Shown: piece after piece, positions 53,601 through 64,000 of the stretch | Layout of the letters: the number at the start of each line of letters is the position of its first letter | Numbering within the stretch: the first letter of the stretch is position 1 | Source of the DNA: Edolisoma coerulescens | Lineage: Eukaryota > Chordata > Aves > Passeriformes > Campephagidae | Reading direction: 5' to 3' | Assembly (NCBI GenBank): GCA_013397115.1 | Contig: VWZW01001369.1 | Coordinates: 310,001 to 374,000 of the forward strand | DNA: 64,000 nucleotides | The notes under the pieces: generated by a model | Told to the model about the DNA's origin: nothing | Databases searched by the model: none | Seen by the model: only the letters and a program-made list of their open reading frames with translations | Made by a program: the position numbers and the translations under genes

Positions 53601-54211
53601 AACCAATTTAAACTTTAATCTCAATAAACCAGAGTAGTAGAATAAGAATAATACAGAAAGTACTGAGGTAATTTCATTTATTTATCTTGGTGCCAGGGGA
53701 TCTGTTTAGGACTTTGGACCTCTTACAATCAGGTGTGGATGAGAGCTATGTCACAAAACTAGGCCCTGGATCAATTTCTCTTGATTTTGCTCTCTGTACA
53801 TGTTATTATACTAGTTGCCCATGGAATGCATTAAACACTGTTTAAATAGTTAAAGTACTCTAGAACTCTGAGTTAGAAAAATGACAGCTTGTGATGAGGA
53901 CTAAAAAATATCAGATCAGGAAATGTAACTCTTCCTCTAAACACTCAAATAGCTTTCTTTTTCTGAAAAGCTGCCAGTGAAGCCATTCTAAGTGGTTTTA
54001 AAATGATATTGAGAAACACAATTGAGACGTATTAAAATGGAGGTTAGACACGAAAGATCATTCAGCTCCAAAAAGGACAGTTTTTGTTCAGTTGTGATGA
54101 ATATTTTAGCTAAAATGCACCAAAAGACACAGAACTCCTGCTCTTTTTCTTCAATTTTTTTCACCAGAGACCAGGCAAAACATGAAACCTAGCCAAGGAA
54201 TAGATGGGGAT
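50691..54211. other. Non-coding DNA, possible regulatory patches
   Basis: No gene is recognised. A perfect 13-base palindrome, ATTGTTTAACAAT, at 51311-51323 resembles two SOX half-sites in opposite orientation. It lies in a stretch (51120-51390) that looks less random than its surroundings. The stretch 52130-52280 holds GATA-type words (TTATCTATCTTTATCTG). A 133-codon + frame (53187-53588) has no known domain. Confidence 0.45.
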
Positions 54212-54288
54212 AGTAAAGAAGCAATAGGAAAGGTAGGAAACAGTGGATGTCATACATGAAGCATATGCTTTCCTATCGCTTCTTTACT
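54212..54288. repeat. Inverted repeat able to form a 21-bp hairpin
   Basis: The arms 54212-54232 and 54268-54288 are reverse complements over 21 bases with one A-C mismatch. They are separated by a 35-base loop. The stem length resembles a microRNA precursor, but the loop is longer than usual and there is no extended lower stem (only one further G-T pair below). It could also be a remnant of a small inverted-repeat transposon or a chance duplication. Confidence 0.75.
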
Positions 54289-57200
54289 GAAGAGAAGCAA
54301 AGGATATTTAAGCCACTTCACCCTACCCTAATTTCTGGGCTTGAGTCTAAGGTAGCATGATTAAAGTATTTCCTAGGTATCAGTGTGTGGATGTCAGTCC
54401 TGAGCATCTAACTTCCGGTACCATTTTCTTCTCAAACAGCTCTGCCCAGCTGGGGTCGCAGGTATTAAGCCGGAATGTGCCAGCCCTGGGCTGCTGAGGA
54501 TGCCAAGGGCCAGGCAGTGTCCCAACACTAACCTTCACCTTGTCCCAGAGGCTCCCTGAAGCCTTCTCATCTCACACCGAAAAATCCTCACTCAGAGCAC
54601 CTGCAACTGGGGATTTATTTACAGAATAGCTTTCATTAAATATCGATAAAAAATCAGTGTTGGCAGGAACCACTTTTCTCACTACCAAGACTTCCTTTTC
54701 TATTTCATGAAGTATGTCGATGGCACACAGTTAATTACAGCAGGCTAGGGATGAAGCGAGGAACGCAGAAGTAGCCTTGGGAATTCAGGGGAGCAATATT
54801 AATTGAACTACCCCAATTGTAACCAGAGAAGGGACAAGGAGAGATCCAGCTCCCAGCTCCAAAGCCAGGCTGCTGATGCTGACCCCATTGTGGCAGATGT
54901 TTGTCGGAGCAGTCCTTAGGAGGCTTGGTTCGGAGATCCAGCAGTCTGCTTCCACAACCTTGTTCCTGAGTTTATCTGTCTGATGGTGAGAAACAGGCAC
55001 TTCAGTGCCTGGCACTGAATGTACTCCAGAGTTTAACATCTTCCTGTTGAAAAACTGAAAATTATAAACAATAAAACAATCTCCTCCCTAATAAGGTGTG
55101 TTTAAAGGAAGATGGGATTCACATCCTTTTTACTGTTCTTCACTTTCTTTTTCTTTCTGTCACTCTCCTCTAATAAAGCAGGAGGTGTGATGTGAACAGC
55201 AAACCAAAAGCAAACACCAAGCAGAGCCTCTGACCGGATGCTTTCTCTGACCAATGTTTTTAAACCTCTACTTTCCCGGGAAGTGAAATTTTACCAAGCA
55301 CCTTTTAAATCAAAGGAATATGAACCCCTCAGCAGTAAAGTGGTTGATTTGTCAGGGAGATAACAGTGGGAATGTAATTTCTATCAGTAAGGCTGACTCA
55401 ACCTTTTCTATTCATGAAGATTTTGATGGATTATGTGAGATCAAGTAAAGCAAGTGTACACACCATTACATTAATGCAGTAAGATGTTCTTTGGCAGTTT
55501 ATCCCTAAGCACATCCACAGGACTACTAGGGTGCTAGCAGTGTTGTCCTAGTCCACAAAAATCATGATGACAGTAAAATGCAGACATCTGAAACTGTTGA
55601 AGAAGTGTTGCTTGAGTGGAGCACATCGCTGTCCAGGGACATGACTGCTTTTTATTTACCCTAATACTTCTACTGAGAGGAAATTAGATAGTCAATATTT
55701 TGCTGAAAGACACTGTGTTTGCTGCTTAAGGAAAATTTATCTCCCTTCCAGGAAGGGATGCTTAGCTACATTCACTGATCTTGAATCAGATGCAGAGGTA
55801 GACGGAAAGTATAGACCTGACCAAGGGACAGCTTATTACTCTCCGAACAAAACAAAATCAAACCAGAGAGGTTTCTGCCTTCTACTGCCAGAAAGGAGCC
55901 TGCAGAAATTATAACAAGGCATTGCTGTGACTCATTGCATCAATAACCATTTCCCATGATAACTGAGCTGCTTGATGGATATATTTATTTTCTCTTGTCT
56001 TATATTTAGTCCATGAGAACTCTGGGAGTGAAACCATCTTCTCTGTTTGAACAGGAGATATCAAGTTCTGAGTGGGCTAATTGCTACTTTAATATAAAAT
56101 AAGAGACAATAACAATCACCCTATAATGACTGAATACTGGGAATAGAAGGGCATACTGTTCCCTCTGGTAGCAACTGATGTTATAGCAAAACTGGGTAAT
56201 CATCATCTACTGCTGAAAGGAGCACAAAAGGCTATGTCCTGTATTTAAACCAGTTGGGGTGCTCTCCAGTTTATCTGTGAAGTCAGGCTTGCAGGCTCTT
56301 GAAATATAATTTGGGAGATAACTGGATCAGTTCTTCCCAGCGGATGTAAAGCAATGAAGGCTCTGACGAGAGACAAAGGGAGAAGGATTTGTTCACTGAA
56401 GAATATAAGTTCCAAATTAAACCCAAGAAAATATAAAGCTCAGAGAAGGGCTTGAGGAAGGAAGGGGGTAGAAAAGCAGAGATAAAGGAAAATAAAGGGA
56501 TATTGTAGAGGAAGCATAGCTGTGTGTTGGAGTGCATGTTGTTGGGCATGGAAATGAGAGGAAATGTCGTCATTCTGCTTTCTGTGCACTGAATCTTTAA
56601 ATGCAGATGAATGTCTTTCCTTGCTGTGGAGGCAGCTCCAAGTCAGCTGATGTCTTGTGTTTCAGTGCAGATGCAGAATAGTACCAGAGCAAGATGGTTT
56701 CCTCCTCTTTGCTGACCAGCAACTTCTTTTTAAATTATTTGATTTTCACTTTCTGTTTGTTTGGGTTTTTTTCAAAGTACCCTTTCTACAAGAAATGAAA
56801 GCAATCTGGTCTGGAAGATAAAAACAATATATTCTGCAAATAGGAAAATTCAGTCTTGTGGGAATTGCTGATAATATGGCAGTGATGGGCACCTACTTCC
56901 AAGCAGTTAAACCATCCATGCTGTCAGATGGCACCGGGGTTGTTTTCCCCCACCAGGAACACAGGACCCCATGACATGTGGTGTCAATGACATGGACACC
57001 CATGTTGCAGTACCTCCAGCTTTCTCCTGTCCCTATTTGGATTATTTCCATCACTACTGAACCTCAAAATCCTCATAATTAAAACACACCATTAGTAGTC
57101 ATTTCAACACATCATGCCCTGAAGCGCAGTCAGGATGACTCAGAGTGCAGCTTTTCTTGTCCAACTCTTGTATTGAGAGCCATAAATCAGTGGGGTCACA

Positions 57201-59993
57201 GTCTCAGCTTTTGCCTTGTGGTCCCCATAATATTTCCGCCTGCTCATCATATGCCTTAATGCACTGTACACATACATGACCCATGTCTTTCTGATAGTCT
57301 CTGCACTTTGAATAATTACATGCAAATAGGGTCACCGTACCACAGACCTTTAACTAGCATTAAACCCCTTAAATATCACTTGCAGTAGAAGAGCCTAAGG
57401 TTTATTCTCATTCCTCTGTGAATTTATCCCATAGCTAATACTTATGCATTTTTTTTCTAAACATGCAATAACAGCCAAAGTGCACATTTTCATCTGTTAA
57501 CCTTATATCGATGGAGACAGGACAAAGCTCACAGGGCTAAATTCCAACCTGAGTTACCTTGTTCCATTCAGTGCAGATGAATGTATAGAGCTGGGCACTA
57601 ACTTTGACTAAAGCTTGAGAAATCGGAAGGATGTGTAAAAAATACCTGTGATTATGCACTAATTACACATATGAAAAATTATGGTAGTGAAAATCTATCC
57701 ATCAAGAATATAGCCTATGGAAACTGTAGCTTGCAGCCCTCTTCTTCCCCATCAGTGACATGAACAGTTTTGTAAACATTGTCTGAGCACTCAGTACATT
57801 GACTGCCTGAAGAGATTCTCTTCAGATTCACGCTCCCATTAAATGGCCTAAAAAATTTGTGAAGGCAAGGAATGTATTTGACTACTGAATTACTTTGGCA
57901 CGAAGGATCTCTCTGTAACAAAGAATAATGTCTTTTATGCAAGACAGAGAGCTTTCTAGGAAGCAGAGTCAATGCTGCAGACATCATTTGAACAGCCCTG
58001 TGTGTTTGACAAGCTCCCTAATCCACTTCCATTAGTAAAAAGAAAAAATGAAAAAATAAAATAAAGTATAGAGCCTCTAACTTTCCAGAAATGTCCATGT
58101 ACAGGAAGAAAAGGAAAACTGGAAATAACATGTGAGTCTTGTTACCTTCTGTCCCCTCAGAAAAATTCTATTGAAAGCATTCAGCTACAGTGGTGTGTAG
58201 CATATAAGAGCTTGAATAGAATGTAAAAGAATATCTATTAGTGAATGGCATGCAAAATAAAAGAAAATGTATGGCCTTTCAGCCTCTAGGTCACCAGGTC
58301 GAGCCCAGCTCTCACAAGCAGTGATGGAGGTCATTGTCATTTGAGAGCTTCATGGTCAATATGACATTGGCTTCTGAGCCATGAGCTGCAACATTAGAAC
58401 TCTTGTTCCTCACCAGGAGATGAAGACATGACATTGCCCCTGGAATCCTCAGCTCATTTAAATTCAAATCACATCAATATTTGAAGATAATAATTATCCT
58501 GGTAAATGCATGTACATCTTGAATGCTGCACTATCTTCCATATTATGAGCATTACTGCTAAACAGGGGCACAGTAAAAATGCATATCACTTAACAACTTC
58601 TTGTCATTGGTGAAAACAGTCATGCAAGATACAAACTAGTGGAAAATCAGACCATACCTGTAATAAAAATTCTCAATCAATTGAAAGAATTCTGGTACAT
58701 TTACTTTTAATAAAAAACTTGCCTGCCCTCTTTCTGCATTATCCAGAAAATTCTTCTCCAAAAGAACTAGAAGGGTATGGGCATATAATGCTCTCTTTTG
58801 ACAGGAACAGTCTTAAAATACTTACTCATTTTTGCTTGGTATTCTCTCTTACCCAAGGAATTTTATACCATGGAGTATTTTAACAAGGATTATGAATGCA
58901 TGTGAGGAGGTATTATTTTTTCACAAAAGAGAGACCAAGTGAACAAAGGCTATACTGTTCTTTCTAAAACTAAACTGTAATCAACTACCTGCAATCAGGA
59001 ATACTATTGCAATACTGGGATGAATCAATCCATCTTCCCTCTGACAATGACCTTTTCTATAGTATTTTATGCTGCAAAATTTTAGCAGCACTCACTTGAT
59101 AGACACTTTGCCTTACATCAGTCTTCTTGGCACAGATTTCCATCCTCCTACCCCCATATTTTGAAATGTGTTCAGCAATTTATTCTTGAATCCATCTGTG
59201 TCAATGCTTAAATATGGATTTTAGTTGTAAGTAAAAAGCATTCTGGTCACAGTCAACTTTAAATTTTCCCAGTGCAACTACATTTTATCTACAGGAGGAT
59301 AGGTGTGAGGGGGGAAATGGAGGTAGATAATTTTTACTTAAAAAAAGCTTCATTTTGCAAAGGACAGAATTCACACAGTCTAAAATGAAGGCTTGAAAGC
59401 TGGGATATACAGGCTTGAAGACTGAACCCAAATCCTCTTGCAGAATCCATCAGGTGCCTCAGCACACCCATAGGTTTCACCACCAGTCAGTTTGGACATT
59501 TACAGGCTCCTAAACTACACTGCAGCGATGGTGATCTGAAACAGCAAGGAGGAGTCAGAAGTCTGGCCCCAGGAGGAGGTTTGAAGATATGCTGCCTACT
59601 TTCTGCGGTAGACAAAGCATCAAAGTGCCTTGCAAGAAACTCTGCATCCTTTCAGCCACCCTGGAGGTGATATTATTAAGCTCCAGTGGGATAAATCCAA
59701 TAAGAATCTGCTCAGCAACATGAGTAAGGGTTCCACAATTCTGCCCTATATTTTTGTTTCTGGAAGCCATTTTTTTTAAATCTGTTTGTAGATGAGGAAA
59801 TTAAATGCTAAATTTCACACCTTCACCCACTCACATTGCAAGGCTCATCTAATGCACATTTATGTAGAGTCTGATTCCCCTGCTAAGTGTTTCTATTCTC
59901 CACCCAATTTGGCAGCTAGTGAACAGTGCACAAAATAAATTTAATTGATTTGTACAGGTATTAAGACAGATTATCATCTACACAGTTTTGGAA
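54289..59993. other. Non-coding DNA, nothing firmly recognised
   Basis: No gene is recognised. A minus-strand frame at 57325-57140 preceded by an acceptor-like TGCAG looks somewhat protein-like but matches no family I know. Near 58284-58312 there is a phrase with a degenerate B-box (GGTCGAGCCC) that could be a faint SINE relic. Confidence 0.45.
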
Positions 59994-60030
59994 AGCAGAC
60001 ACTGTGTGTTAGCAGACACTGTGTGTTAGC
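59994..60030. repeat. Tandem repeat, 17-base unit, about 2.2 copies
   Basis: AGCAGACACTGTGTGTT occurs exactly twice in tandem (59994-60010 and 60011-60027) with a three-base start of a third copy. The perfect identity of the two units suggests a recent slippage duplication. Confidence 0.9.
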
Positions 60031-62879
60031 CAAATAGATGATGCAAACTATAATGATTTACAAAGGGTTTCAGAAAGCTGGGTATTAGCAGACAATAGAT
60101 CACATTAGACAGCAAAAGAATTTCACATTTATCCATCAAATGACAAAGAAGATCCAAACTTAATAATGAGATGATTTATATATCCAGGAATGATTGATTT
60201 AAAACATCAGTGTGTGGATATTAGGAATCAAATTTTCATACAAAGGCTCTTGATTCCTCTTCCTGCAAACCACATGCATGATGAAATGCACCCATTTCCA
60301 GTGCAGGCCAGAACTTTCCATCCAGGCACTGACTGCAAATAAACACCTCACCCAGAACACAGAACTGAGCATACACATGCAGCACCAGCTAAATATCTCT
60401 GCTGAAAATCCATGGCTGCCCACCTTCTGGAGGAAAATACTGACATACTGACATATGGCTGATAAATATGCAATGCAAATATCACCAAACTGATGCTTCC
60501 AGCATGCAATTAATGAAGGAGAACTCTAGGAGGGCACAGTCATCCCCTCTCTTGGAAAGGTTGTTGCCTGGAATATTTGGGAATACTGTTACCTGCTTTG
60601 GTGCCCCCCTCTGCTGTGTCTGCTCACGGTCTGGTGTGACACGGGGATGTCAGGATGCCGGTCAGCTTGTGCCACCACTGACACAACTGCAGCAATGAGC
60701 AGTGGTGGATGCCCAGGGATGAGCATAAAACCATGACATGAACACAGCAATCTCAGTGCAGTATCCACAGTGACTGCTGTTATTTTACAATAAATGAAAT
60801 TGTGGAATGAAAACGAAAACCCTTGCCTGAAGAAAAAGGAAACAAGCTGTGGAGCTGTCATGTAAAAAGACAGCCTTTTGTGCAAGTAAGGAGAGGTTGT
60901 TTTTCCAAGGGCACAGGATGCTTTTACACAATCAAGGCTATAGAACTTGCAAAAGAAATTGTATAGCGGGTTCTTTAATCAAGCATCTACGACAGATGAA
61001 TTAAAACATTAGTTAATGGAGTTAGGTCTGAGATTTGAAATTTGTTTCTTTTTGTTCTACAACCCAGGAGACCACTCTTTTTTAATGCCTCTCTAACATA
61101 TGAAATCACTGTAGTGTCCTTTACGCTGCTTCAAGAATTACGAAGGCTGGAAAAATACTTTTCTTGGGCAATAAACTCATAGCTGGCCTGAATTTTTCCC
61201 CTTCTACACTAAAAATACAGTCAGACTGCTCTCCTTATCCAGCAATGACCAGTGCACAGCTCTGACCAAAACCCTGTTGTTTCAGCTGGTTTTGAAAGCT
61301 ATCTTTTAAGAACAAGGTAAACTCCAAGGAAATGCTCTCCTCTGAGTCTGATGTGTTTGCACAGCTACAGACATTGTAGCTTCTAGGCTTTGATCCAGAA
61401 AAATACTTAAGTGTCTGACTTCAAGGGGGCTTTTCATACACTTAATGTTAGTTCCTTACACACTTTGTTGCACAGAAGTCCGAGCACAATGCGTTAGCAA
61501 TAATTATTGTTCCCTGAAAACATGCAAAAAGCATTCAGGAAAGGTTGAGTTTAGTGTTCAAGTGTTGAATAATCTAAAAGGTTATGCTATCGTATAATAA
61601 AATCAGAAAGCAAAAAAAAGCAAACACTTCCTAGCAACACTCTGAAATACATTAATCAATTCTAGAAAGGTACCAGAATTTATTTCATAGTTACAGAATG
61701 GATTTTATAGCTACACAGAATTTTCCATCACTGAAAACCTCAAAGGACTTTATAAACCAGGACTGAATTTTATCTCCTGGTTATAGGATACATACAGCTG
61801 CTGTCTTCAAAACTCTGATCCAATTTCTTACAAGCATCTGTCTTTGGAACAAAAGTCAGTCACTGCTTTTGTAAAGTATCATCTAAGTATCATGTGCAGG
61901 TCCAGTGAGGTCCCCTCCCATCCTCTGGCCCAATATTCCTACTTGCTATTACTTTCTACATGTTTCCTTCTTAGCTAGTGAAATAAAGGAAACCTGATCA
62001 AATTTCAAAGGGTGAAATACTGAATGTATGAATAAAAAGAATAAAATTAAGATTGATTGCAGTAGACTGAGACTCTATCCAGAGAGGTTAGTGGTATTAG
62101 TTTTAAAAATCAGCAAAGTAATAATGATTAAAAAATCTTGTCAATTAAAATCTTACAGTAAAATGAAACATTTCCACTGAAACTGGAAAATAAAATATTC
62201 ATATCTAGTACCTCAATTCTGAAAACAACAGCATATAACCTTCAGTGGCTCCAGTTTTAAAGGTGACCCATTCTTATGTTTTTAGGCAACAGTTATTTCC
62301 CCAGTAGCCCTGCCTCTGTGGGCAGAGAGGTTTGTACTTTTATAATGGCTAAAGTGCAGGTATAGCTTTGTCAGGACAATGTGATTACATCAAACACAGA
62401 CCTGATCCAGCCTAATGATGATAAAACTACACGACCGAAACACACATTCCTTTTCTCCTGGGAAATCTAAAACCCACTGAGGTGTTGCTGCAGGTAAATA
62501 TGTCTTGGAGGCTTTTCTGTTTCATTGTTCACCCACCTATTTGCCATTACCAAAGAAGGATGTCATGAGAGAGAATCTAAAGTATTTTTTTGGATACTGG
62601 GCAACACGGACTGGTCTGATTTTATTTTTCTGAAGTTACTTGGCACTGTGGATCTCTAAATAAATATAAAGTCATTCACAATCAAACAGGCAAGAAAGAA
62701 ATGACAAGTGTTTTGACAGTGCTCAAAATACTTTGAGGTATTTTTAGCATATTTCTGAGTCGTATTAGCTTAACCTGTAATAGAATATAAATGAGCCCAT
62801 ATGGCAGAGACGTAATTATGTTCCATGTGAGAAATCCCTGTGGTAGGTTTGGGGGAAAAAAACTCACTACATGTGCCTT
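60031..62879. other. Non-coding DNA, nothing recognised
   Basis: There are only short chance frames. The stretch 61470-61600 contains several AATTATT/ATGC words and could be conserved, but nothing firm can be said. Confidence 0.5.
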
Positions 62880-63240
62880 CTGGAGGGCACGATTTACACA
62901 TGATTACCTACTCATTTGCATTGAGAAGAATATGAAGTAACACAATGCTAACAACACGGTAATGAAAAGGGCAAGCAAAGACTCCAGATCCCTGGGGGTG
63001 CTGATCCCTCTGACTGACATCCAGTTAGGAGCAGGGAATTCGTCCCTTTAGGGAGTACATTTTATGAAGCGATCTTTGATTATGTGGGCACAGTAATCAC
63101 GAGTCTTAATTATTATTACTGTGAGAGAATGGGCTACAAATCTCCAGGGAATGTCTCTGTCACAGATACTTTGCCGGCGAATGCTGAAAATTAGTGTTTT
63201 CCCAAGGATCATTTTCATTCCAACCTGATATTTAGCTGAA
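62880..63240. promoter_or_regulatory. Candidate conserved non-coding region with octamer motif
   Basis: A perfect POU/octamer word ATTTGCAT sits at 62914-62921. It is followed within 300 bases by homeodomain-like TTAATTATTATTA (about 63106-63118) and isolated CpGs (TTGCCGGCGAATGC, about 63171-63184). The mix is enhancer-like in an otherwise featureless stretch, but the evidence is compositional only. Confidence 0.22.
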
Positions 63241-64000
63241 GATTCTTTGACTACTAGTCATGAAACATTAAATATAGATTAGAGGCAGAGAGATGTTGAA
63301 AGTTAAAATTCACTGGAGGTGCACACCCGTGCACTTGAGAGACAGCCCCAAATGTTGTCCAGATGTTGTAGCAACAAGGCTGAGGGTTCCCAAGCTGCAG
63401 CACAGCCACAACAGAGGAGAGAGTGGATGTTTTGCATTCCATTGGCCTTCTGTTTAGTTTACTTGTAGTGTATTAATTTAGCAGAAAGTCCTAACAGCCT
63501 GTTAGCAGTAGATGTTACCAAGTGTACACTATCCTGAAAGAATGAAGAAATTCTTTTATAGCAATAAAGGGAGCAATTCAAAGCATGTAATTGATTTTCC
63601 ACATTTTCAAACTGTGATAAGACTAAGCTTTAGCAGCAGAAACATATGTTTGCAGTTTTGTCAATGTTCTTCAATGAACTGAAAAAAAATAGGAACCTAT
63701 AACTTATTGGTTAGATCGTTAACATGCACTGGGCATTTCGGTGGCTATAGAAGCATTTGCCAAGAGCATGTCATCTTCTAAACAGACTCAGAGGTAGTAG
63801 GGATTGCTTTTTGCCACAGGACATGTTTTTGTGATTATCTAAAATCATTCTTTTCCATTAGGAACACCACAGAAGAACATCAAGCCTTTTTTAACTAGCT
63901 ATTGTCACGTTTGTGTGCTGCACTCCTTACATCCTTTTCAGTCCGGAGGGGCAGAGCAGCAGCAGGGCAGGGCTCATGTGTCTCTGCTTACCCCTGCAGT
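63241..64000. other. Non-coding DNA ending at a splice-acceptor-like site
   Basis: Nothing is recognised except the last bases. A pyrimidine-rich tract ending CTTACCCCTGCAG (AG at 63998-63999) would make a good 3' splice site with an exon starting at the final base. Whether an exon follows cannot be seen. Confidence 0.3.

Noticed and set aside
1..64000. Bacterial-type systems (operons, CRISPR, phage, toxin-antitoxin)
   Set aside because: Avian CR1 elements, low coding density and CpG depletion identify vertebrate nuclear DNA. No such features are present.

Overview
This is vertebrate nuclear DNA, most likely from a neoavian bird. The evidence is the repeats: three 5'-truncated CR1 LINE fragments carrying the typical avian 3' end, and one solo LTR of a type I recall as widespread in neoavian genomes (ERVL/ERV class III-like). 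Otherwise the window is AT-rich and CpG-poor. No open frame reads as a host gene. The longest (31981-32691, 236 codons, + strand) and the rest look like chance frames between stops. I see no rRNA, intact tRNA, CRISPR array, operon or prokaryotic feature. The window is best read as intergenic or intronic DNA, a gene-desert-like stretch.

Layout. Positions 1-8476 are unannotatable AT-rich DNA with one small tandem repeat (about 6131-6187). Positions 8477-9230 hold a minus-strand CR1 whose reading frame is broken by a frameshift and by a foreign segment. Thirty bases of that segment have a perfect inverted copy at 10935-10964. Positions 11217-11722 hold a plus-strand CR1 fragment abutting a minus-strand CR1 fragment. 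Positions 13335-13877 hold the solo LTR. A possible ancient tRNA-SINE relic with an 18-base flanking direct repeat lies at 18270-18372. From there to the end there is no recognised transposon. Several islands stand out from the CpG-poor background: 23770-23945, 36150-36320, 40100-40620, 49190-49480, 50341-50690 and 62880-63240. They are candidates for conserved non-coding or regulatory DNA, a judgement from base composition and motifs only. A 21-bp-stem hairpin lies at 54212-54288.

No genes can be shown to work together here. The most unusual directly visible feature is the 30-base inverted match between the inside of the first CR1 and apparently unique DNA 2 kb away, which suggests a locally templated insertion. 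I found no clear sign of a new biological system.
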